NCBI GenBank assembly: GCA_039105265.1
Contig: JAPFFF010000009.1
Coordinates: 434,001 to 498,000 of the forward strand
Reading direction: 5' to 3'
DNA: 64,000 bases
From: Tritrichomonas musculus
Taxonomy: Eukaryota > Parabasalia > Tritrichomonadida > Tritrichomonadidae
In this document: in pieces, positions 59,028 through 64,000 of the stretch
Layout: every line of letters starts with the position of its first letter
How positions within the stretch are numbered: position 1 is the stretch's first letter
Translations under genes and position numbers: made by a program
The notes under the pieces: model-generated
Seen by the model: the letters and a program-made list of their open reading frames with translations, nothing else
Told to the model about the DNA's origin: nothing
Databases searched by the model: none

Positions 59028-59300
59028 ATGAATAAAAACAAATGACACATTTATATGTTTTTATTTTTGCGCTCCACTGATTGAACAAAAAAATATAGAA
59101 CTTCGGGGCAAAAACCCACAAAGAACCGTCATTCAGTGTTATTATTAAAGTAATATGTATAAAGATTATTAATGTAAAGAGTACGGTGTATTTTGACGGT
59201 TCTTTGTGGGAACACGTTAAAGTGTTTTTAGTTTTTTGACGGTTCTTTGTGGGAAACCATTTATAATAGTTTTTTTTCATGAATTGTTTTAATGTATACG
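59028..59300. repeat. Spacer with three copies of a 16-mer
   Basis: GACGGTTCTTTGTGGG occurs as a complement at 59,115-59,130 and directly at 59,195-59,210 and 59,238-59,253, each usually followed by AA(A)C. The rest is AT-rich. The pattern resembles protein-binding sites or iterons between two convergently oriented genes. Confidence 0.8.
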
Positions 59301-59669
59301 GGTTGTACATTCTGCCTCTCTTATATTATTATCTTTCGAATCCAGCGGTTGCTTTCTACATTTTCTAGGATAATATATAAAATAATACAGAAAAGTGTCA
59401 TGTATGTGAATCGAACCTACCACCTTTACAAGGTCTCTGTAGACGCAATACCCATCATGCCATATCATTGCCGTATAATAATAGTTTTCATTTACAGATT
59501 TATATTTAAATGGTTATATACTATATTGGTTTACACACTTATAGCAATATTAGCGAAAAATTTTTCGAGAACTTTTTCTGAAGAAAAATTCTTCTTTGAC
59601 CAGATATGTATTGAAATCATGAATTAATAAATAAATGAACAAAAATAAAATGAAAATCAATCAATTGAT
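59301..59669. other. Gap with a weak hydrophobic frame and a tRNA-like sequence
   Basis: A 111-residue hydrophobic plus-strand frame (59,292-59,627) lacks support and I do not call it a gene. On the minus strand the same bases include a tRNA-like stretch (listed separately). Confidence 0.4.
59392..59464 (-). other. tRNA-like sequence, probably a pseudo-tRNA
   Basis: The minus strand reads GGCATGATGGGTATTGCG, an ACCTTGTAAAGGT anticodon-like arm, then GGTAGGTTCGATTC like a T arm, then TACATGAC. Five or six of seven acceptor pairs form, but the T stem and D stem pair badly. The anticodon would be GTA (Tyr) or TGT (Thr) depending on the frame of the loop. Most likely a decayed tRNA or a chance match. 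Confidence 0.25.
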
Positions 59670-62600
59670 TTACTCTTTGAATACAGCTAATGTTCTTTCA
59701 TCAATGATGCTCGTAATGATTCCAACAGTCATGCGTTTTATTTTTGATGTTATTGCTGTCTCTCCTGAAAGAACTTTCAGCTTATTGTCTTCATTATCGA
59801 TAAACACTTCATCCCCGATTGAATAACATGATGAATCATTAACGCGAACCATATAATCGCCATGTGAACTAAATGTTATACATTTATTTTTGTCATCGAT
59901 TCTCACACATATACCGACATATTCTTTCCATGTTCCCGATGTCTTTACACTACAAATACAATCAGTTGTATCATCTGCTGTTGATGGTTTCCATTCATCA
60001 CCAACATGTTTGTAAACCTTACCTGTCATATACACTGGAGAACCAACAACGAAATCACTAACAGAGTTCATTGATGATTCAATCGGCGAGTAATGTGTGA
60101 TTGTTGTGTTTGATTGTGCACCGTAAATAGCAGCCTTATATTTTGCTAAATAACCTCGGGACATGATGCATCTTGAATATATTTGTTTAGCATCTAATAA
60201 TTCCTGAGTAGTTGTCCAAGAATATCCGCCTATTGGGAAATTATATGTCAGGGGTCTTCCTGATGTTATATCAACAGTGTCTTCATAATAGAATGGGAAT
60301 TTGAAATTGTCGAAATACACAGTTCTTTGATGTAATACAAGAACAATGTTATGAGGATTTCCAGTTGTATCATAGAATAATATTCTTATTTCCAAACATA
60401 GCGCATAATCACCTACTATATATTCCAGTTTAATTACCTTATCTTCAAGTTTTAGATAATGAATTGATATTTCACCGCCCTCTGTAATCGGTCCGCAATC
60501 AATAGCACATTTTTTTATTAGTTGTTCTTCTGTTATGACGTTTGACTTCAGAGCAAAGTTATCATTCACATATTTCACCGAAGTAATCATATCATCGTTC
60601 ACAGGTCGGCTGCGGATTAATGTGATAGATGCATCATAAATATTGGTTAGTGTATCATCCTCAGCTCTCAATGAAACGATATGGGTATTATAATTAATAT
60701 TTATTAATTCATTGCTTGTTGATTTGTAAATCATATTCAAACTTTTATATAAACTGTATTCGTATTCAACTTCTTCATATGATGCATCATCAGCATTTCG
60801 TTTGAATTTGACGATAATATTTTTGGTTGTGAATACTCTTCTTATATCATCATCAGGAACTACACAACCACTTTCATTCTGTGTACATTGAATTGTGATT
60901 TGTTCTGGATTTTCATCAACAACATTTGCAGTTTTAATAAATGGTGATTCGATTTGTGCTTTAATGACGTTGATTAACCATTGAGTATTGCCACTTGAAT
61001 TACACAACATAAATTCGCCACGGTCATACCATACAATAGATAATCCATTATCTAACATCATTCTATACCCTCTCATATATTTTTCATAAGGCTTGAATAT
61101 CAAATCAAAATGTTGAATATTGTTAATGTAATCCTTGTTAGAACCCCAATTAACATCAAATATCACATGTATATCGGTTTCTGGTAAGTATGGTTTTACA
61201 AATATATAATCACGAACGGGATTCGGATATTCAATATTCAATTCAGTTCCGTATAATGCAGTACTCAATGCAGATTCATTAACCAAATCAGATGGAATTG
61301 TTGGTATATCTGTTTTCAATGCATACTTATCTAATTCATAAGCCAATTCATCTTCATCAACAAACTTCTCATCAGCTTGTGCACTAGAATAATATGGTGT
61401 CAAGTCAACAGGTTCTGGTATATCCGTCTTCAAAGCATAATTGTTTGACACATATCTTGCCGAATAAATGTTTTTGTTTGTTGGTTCAACAGTTTTGGTT
61501 ATTGAACATGATAATATTTCTGGTGTTTCACCAGTTCCTGGATTGATTAATTCATGGCTGTCATACAAAAACCAAATACTTGAATCTTTTCCTTCGATAC
61601 GCATTATCTGAGAGGGTTGTTCGTCATCATCGTCATTGTACGAATAGTCTACATGAACATAATGCCCCGTATAAAAACTGTTTGATGAAACAATATCCAA
61701 CCCGTATTGCTCAATCAGTTCATGATATGTGTTGTAATCCAAATCAGGAATTGTATTATTGACGATTTCGAATTGAATTGTTGTTTGACCCTCAATAATT
61801 TCTGGGATTTCACTCTTCATTGCATATTTTCCTTCTGCAACTGTTTTCGTTTCATACTTATCCAATTCATAAGCCAATTCATCCTCATCGACGAACTTCT
61901 CATCAGCTTGTGCACTAGTATAATACGGTGTCAAATCAATTGGTTCAGGTATATCACTCTTCAATGCTAATTCATCATTTGTTTCTGCTAATGTTATTGT
62001 TATCGGAAGGTATTGATATTTATCATAAATTGCTCCAGTAAATTCATCCCACACTAATTCAAAATACTCCCCTTCACTTTCAAATCCTTCAGCTTCATGT
62101 TGTTTAACGTTATATTCATCATCAGCATATAATTCATTTGTCTTAAATCTGATATCAAAATGGAATATATTACTACTATTGTCTAATTTATAACCAACCA
62201 AATGTGTTCCTTCTTTGAACGGTAAAACGTGAGATGTATCCATTCCGTTTTCTTCATATTCTTCTGGTACTGGACCTATATTAGGAAACATATATGTCTT
62301 GATTTCAATTGTGTATTCAGTTGATACATTCAAATTATCTCTCGTGATGTAATTCTTCAAATCATCTTTTGGAACATATCGTTCGGCACAATCATCCAAA
62401 GCCGATTGAAAACCTTCATTAACTGCTATACTTGTTAAACACATTGATGCTTGAGCTGATAATGGTTTATCATCTTCAGCCATCAATTTCTGAAACATTT
62501 CGTCGGGTAATAGTTCTTTTATGTTCAATTGCAACTCACTATTTTTGAGTACTTCTGGTATTTCACTCTTCAGTGCATAATTCGTTAAATCAACAGGTTC

Positions 62601-62831
62601 AGGTATATCAGTTGATAAAGCATAATTGTTGATAACATAATCACGCAATCCGTTAACAGCTTCATTCAATTGTTCCTCAGTGATTCCATTTCCGTTTGGA
62701 ATCCCTACGTTTCCGTTCGATGAATCGCCTTTGATAACATAATTATCGACATATCTTTTAATGTATTCGTTAATCAATCCGTCAATAGTATTTGTTTTTG
62801 TTATGTGTCCGCTCTGCTCAATCGTAAACAT
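59670..62831 (-). CDS. Fibre-like repeat protein of the Polinton (1,053 aa)
   Basis: A 1,053-residue protein built like a phage tail fibre or adenovirus-type spike. A short linker motif, YALKSEIP/YALKTDIP, recurs at least six times, usually followed by EPVDLTPYY and SSAQADEKFVDEDELAYELD, and separates larger beta-rich segments. The C-terminal 180 residues form a distinct head (KAAIYGAQSNTTITHYSP ... VGSPVYMTGKVYKHVG ... TLAVFKE) that repeats VGSPVY/GDEVFI-type turns as in trimeric fibre or lyase-like head domains. It would sit on a particle surface and bind a receptor. Two linker blocks (about 61,330-61,400 and 61,860-61,945) are nearly identical in DNA, which suggests recent internal duplication. 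It is divergent from the gene at 62,854 with 22 bases between starts. Confidence 0.72.
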   Translation of the reverse strand: MFTIEQSGHITKTNTIDGLINEYIKRYVDNYVIKGDSSNGNVGIPNGNGITEEQLNEAVNGLRDYVINNYALSTDIPEPVDLTNYALKSEIPEVLKNSELQLNIKELLPDEMFQKLMAEDDKPLSAQASMCLTSIAVNEGFQSALDDCAERYVPKDDLKNYITRDNLNVSTEYTIEIKTYMFPNIGPVPEEYEENGMDTSHVLPFKEGTHLVGYKLDNSSNIFHFDIRFKTNELYADDEYNVKQHEAEGFESEGEYFELVWDEFTGAIYDKYQYLPITITLAETNDELALKSDIPEPIDLTPYYTSAQADEKFVDEDELAYELDKYETKTVAEGKYAMKSEIPEIIEGQTTIQFEIVNNTIPDLDYNTYHELIEQYGLDIVSSNSFYTGHYVHVDYSYNDDDDEQPSQIMRIEGKDSSIWFLYDSHELINPGTGETPEILSCSITKTVEPTNKNIYSARYVSNNYALKTDIPEPVDLTPYYSSAQADEKFVDEDELAYELDKYALKTDIPTIPSDLVNESALSTALYGTELNIEYPNPVRDYIFVKPYLPETDIHVIFDVNWGSNKDYINNIQHFDLIFKPYEKYMRGYRMMLDNGLSIVWYDRGEFMLCNSSGNTQWLINVIKAQIESPFIKTANVVDENPEQITIQCTQNESGCVVPDDDIRRVFTTKNIIVKFKRNADDASYEEVEYEYSLYKSLNMIYKSTSNELININYNTHIVSLRAEDDTLTNIYDASITLIRSRPVNDDMITSVKYVNDNFALKSNVITEEQLIKKCAIDCGPITEGGEISIHYLKLEDKVIKLEYIVGDYALCLEIRILFYDTTGNPHNIVLVLHQRTVYFDNFKFPFYYEDTVDITSGRPLTYNFPIGGYSWTTTQELLDAKQIYSRCIMSRGYLAKYKAAIYGAQSNTTITHYSPIESSMNSVSDFVVGSPVYMTGKVYKHVGDEWKPSTADDTTDCICSVKTSGTWKEYVGICVRIDDKNKCITFSSHGDYMVRVNDSSCYSIGDEVFIDNEDNKLKVLSGETAITSKIKRMTVGIITSIIDERTLAVFKE

Positions 62832-62853
62832 TCAATTTATTAGAAACTAAACA
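62832..62853. promoter_or_regulatory. 22-base divergent start region
   Basis: Only 22 bases separate the start codons of the fibre-like gene (minus) and the right-edge gene (plus). Both promoters must overlap their neighbour's coding sequence or use very short leaders. Confidence 0.45.
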
Positions 62854-64000
62854 ATGTCAAAACAAGATAAAAATAATTCATCTGATAGCTTTGAATTAGA
62901 TTTAAGTAATATTGATGATGAAACTATATTTGATAGTGAGGTATCTAAACCTGATGATGATGAAGAACTAGAGGACCCGATAGATTATTTTAAGAACACG
63001 TTTCTCAGTACATACAAACTAGAACACCCCAATGATTTAATTAATTTGTTGTATCAAATACAAAACAATGAATATACAGGAAGAAGTGTGGGAAAGATTC
63101 GTGAAATGAAAGTCAAGTTTCGTCGATTTGTTTCATTGATGAACAAAATCAATGCAGGTATTAAAAGTAAAGGCAATCGATTCCTTAGTTTAAAAGAGTA
63201 CACAACAGATAAAAAAAGTCTTGATATCATTATCAATTACTTCAATATTGTTGTCAATGATGATTTGAATTATAGTTCTGATGGTTTTCGTTCATCACCC
63301 ATCAAACCACCGAGAAAGAGTCAAACACCACAAACCAACAAAGGAAGAAGAAAGAGAACAAGCATACATGAACCAACACTTGATACTAATAAACGAAGAA
63401 CACCAAGAAGAAAACGCATAACTCCGAGTGATTCTGATGAAAATGACTCGACAATACAATTGCCTAAAGACAGTGAAGATTCATTACTTAATATAACATT
63501 AAGCGAATCAGATTCTGAGTCATTAATATTGAAAAACGATGATTTATCTGATTCTTTTATTGAACCATCAAAGGAACACAATAAAAATAATTTTTCAACT
63601 AATAAAATGGCAGACGACAACAACAATAATAACGGACCTCTTCAATCATTATATGATGATGAATTAGATGATTGGCAAGATGATAATGAAGCAGCAACCG
63701 AAGCATACAGATATGCAAGAACACCTGCAAAACAACCATACAGATATGAAGATAATGAAGAAGAAGCACAAGAAATTAAATCACCTTTTGCAAGGAAATA
63801 CAAAGGATATGCAGAAGATAACAAAGCAGATGATGAAATACTTGATGAATTAATAAGAAATGCAAAGCAACCCTCAAAGAATACTCGCGGACGTCGTGAT
63901 AAAAAAGATATGCCTCTTGTTAACTCAACATTAAAGGATTCATTTGACAAGCTTGAAATACCTCGGGTTGGTGGTAATATATCCTATTACAGAGATAAAT
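62854..64000 (+). CDS. Polinton protein, N-terminal 382 residues, runs off the right edge
   Basis: An open frame from the ATG at 62,854 (MSKQDKNNSSDSFELDLSNI) continues without a stop to base 64,000, so the gene is longer than seen. Order of parts: acidic start (1-45), a small compact domain (about 46-130, NPND... VGKIREMKVKFRRFVSLMNK), a basic Pro/Arg/Lys/Thr segment with nuclear-localisation-like clusters (about 148-190, GRRKRTS and RRTPRRKR), an acidic Ser/Asp stretch (about 190-245), and an Asp/Glu/Arg-rich part with ARTPAKQPYRYEDNE. An internal ATG at 63,607 (MADDNNNNNGPLQSLYDD) could start a second product. The mix of basic and acidic disordered parts fits a DNA-binding core or scaffold protein. 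No family is recognised. Confidence 0.65.
   Translation, partial: MSKQDKNNSSDSFELDLSNIDDETIFDSEVSKPDDDEELEDPIDYFKNTFLSTYKLEHPNDLINLLYQIQNNEYTGRSVGKIREMKVKFRRFVSLMNKINAGIKSKGNRFLSLKEYTTDKKSLDIIINYFNIVVNDDLNYSSDGFRSSPIKPPRKSQTPQTNKGRRKRTSIHEPTLDTNKRRTPRRKRITPSDSDENDSTIQLPKDSEDSLLNITLSESDSESLILKNDDLSDSFIEPSKEHNKNNFSTNKMADDNNNNNGPLQSLYDDELDDWQDDNEAATEAYRYARTPAKQPYRYEDNEEEAQEIKSPFARKYKGYAEDNKADDEILDELIRNAKQPSKNTRGRRDKKDMPLVNSTLKDSFDKLEIPRVGGNISYYRDK

Larger units (their letters stand above)
47036..64000. mobile_element. Polinton/Maverick element, at least 17 kb, right end outside the window
   Basis: A virus-like DNA element recognised by its gene set: a retroviral-type integrase near the left end, an A32/FtsK-like packaging ATPase, a large family B DNA polymerase, a KilA-N protein and a fibre-like repeat protein. 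Genes are dense, on both strands, with small gaps, unlike the flanking host DNA. The left boundary is not fixed: a 133-base unit repeated at 47,041 and 47,174 is the best candidate for terminal sequence. The right terminal repeat and the capsid genes are not in view. The readable genes are mostly open, so the copy looks largely whole and of young to moderate age. Confidence 0.85.

Noticed and set aside
59292-59627. 111-residue hydrophobic frame on the plus strand
   Set aside because: It lies in a gap, has no recognised domain or promoter motif, and overlaps the tRNA-like stretch. Hydrophobic frames arise easily in AT-rich DNA.

Overview
The window looks like a chromosome segment from a parabasalid protist, closest in style to Trichomonas or Tritrichomonas. 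The reasons are very high A+T, single-exon genes, tiny 5' leaders with TCA-type initiator motifs, mariner elements of about 1.3 kb, and a Polinton/Maverick element that fills the right quarter. The species is an inference. Nothing here looks bacterial or mitochondrial.

Host part, left to right (1-41,554). A gene is cut by the left edge. Then come a secreted GH13 amylase-like protein, two helical-repeat proteins of unknown role (2,485-4,140 and 5,919-7,295), a GRAM-VASt-membrane protein of the LAM/Aster lipid-transfer type (minus strand), a two-repeat Myb protein (minus), a LIM-domain protein, a small TIM-like protein (minus) and a TPR protein with an SGNH-like tail (minus). The last of these shares a 53-base divergent promoter with VPS51. 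After a transposon-rich stretch come a type I surface protein with a long proline run, a Ras-like GTPase fused to a kinase-like domain (minus), a 1,965-residue HEAT-like protein (minus), an ankyrin protein, a beta-adaptin (minus) and a coiled-coil protein (minus). Several of these belong to membrane traffic and contact sites: VPS51, beta-adaptin, the LAM-like protein and perhaps the HEAT protein.

Plain DNA transposons. Two mariners with readable inverted repeats and TA targets lie at 15,810-17,118 (dead) and 18,473-19,746 (one frame change in an A10 run), set among decayed coding sequence. A TA-flanked MITE (25,273-25,651) and a TA-flanked 1.87-kb element (33,272-35,138) share similar CCCT ends. 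Two members of another family, with 15-bp inverted ends and an 8-bp target duplication in the longer copy, occupy 41,991-44,743 and 44,904-46,086.

Polinton/Maverick part (about 47,036 to beyond 64,000). The order is a D,D35E integrase near the left end, two small plus-strand genes, a packaging ATPase, a small membrane protein found by reading below usual length cut-offs, a free-standing HNH endonuclease and small proteins on the minus strand. These are followed by a large family B DNA polymerase that carries its own HNH domain, a KilA-N protein, a long fibre-like repeat protein (minus), and a basic/acidic protein that runs off the right edge. Its main coding regions are open, so it looks fairly whole and probably young, but the right end and the capsid genes are not in view. 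Its genes share T-rich upstream motifs. The gaps on either side of the KilA-N gene hold a hairpin-rich block and a three-copy 16-mer.
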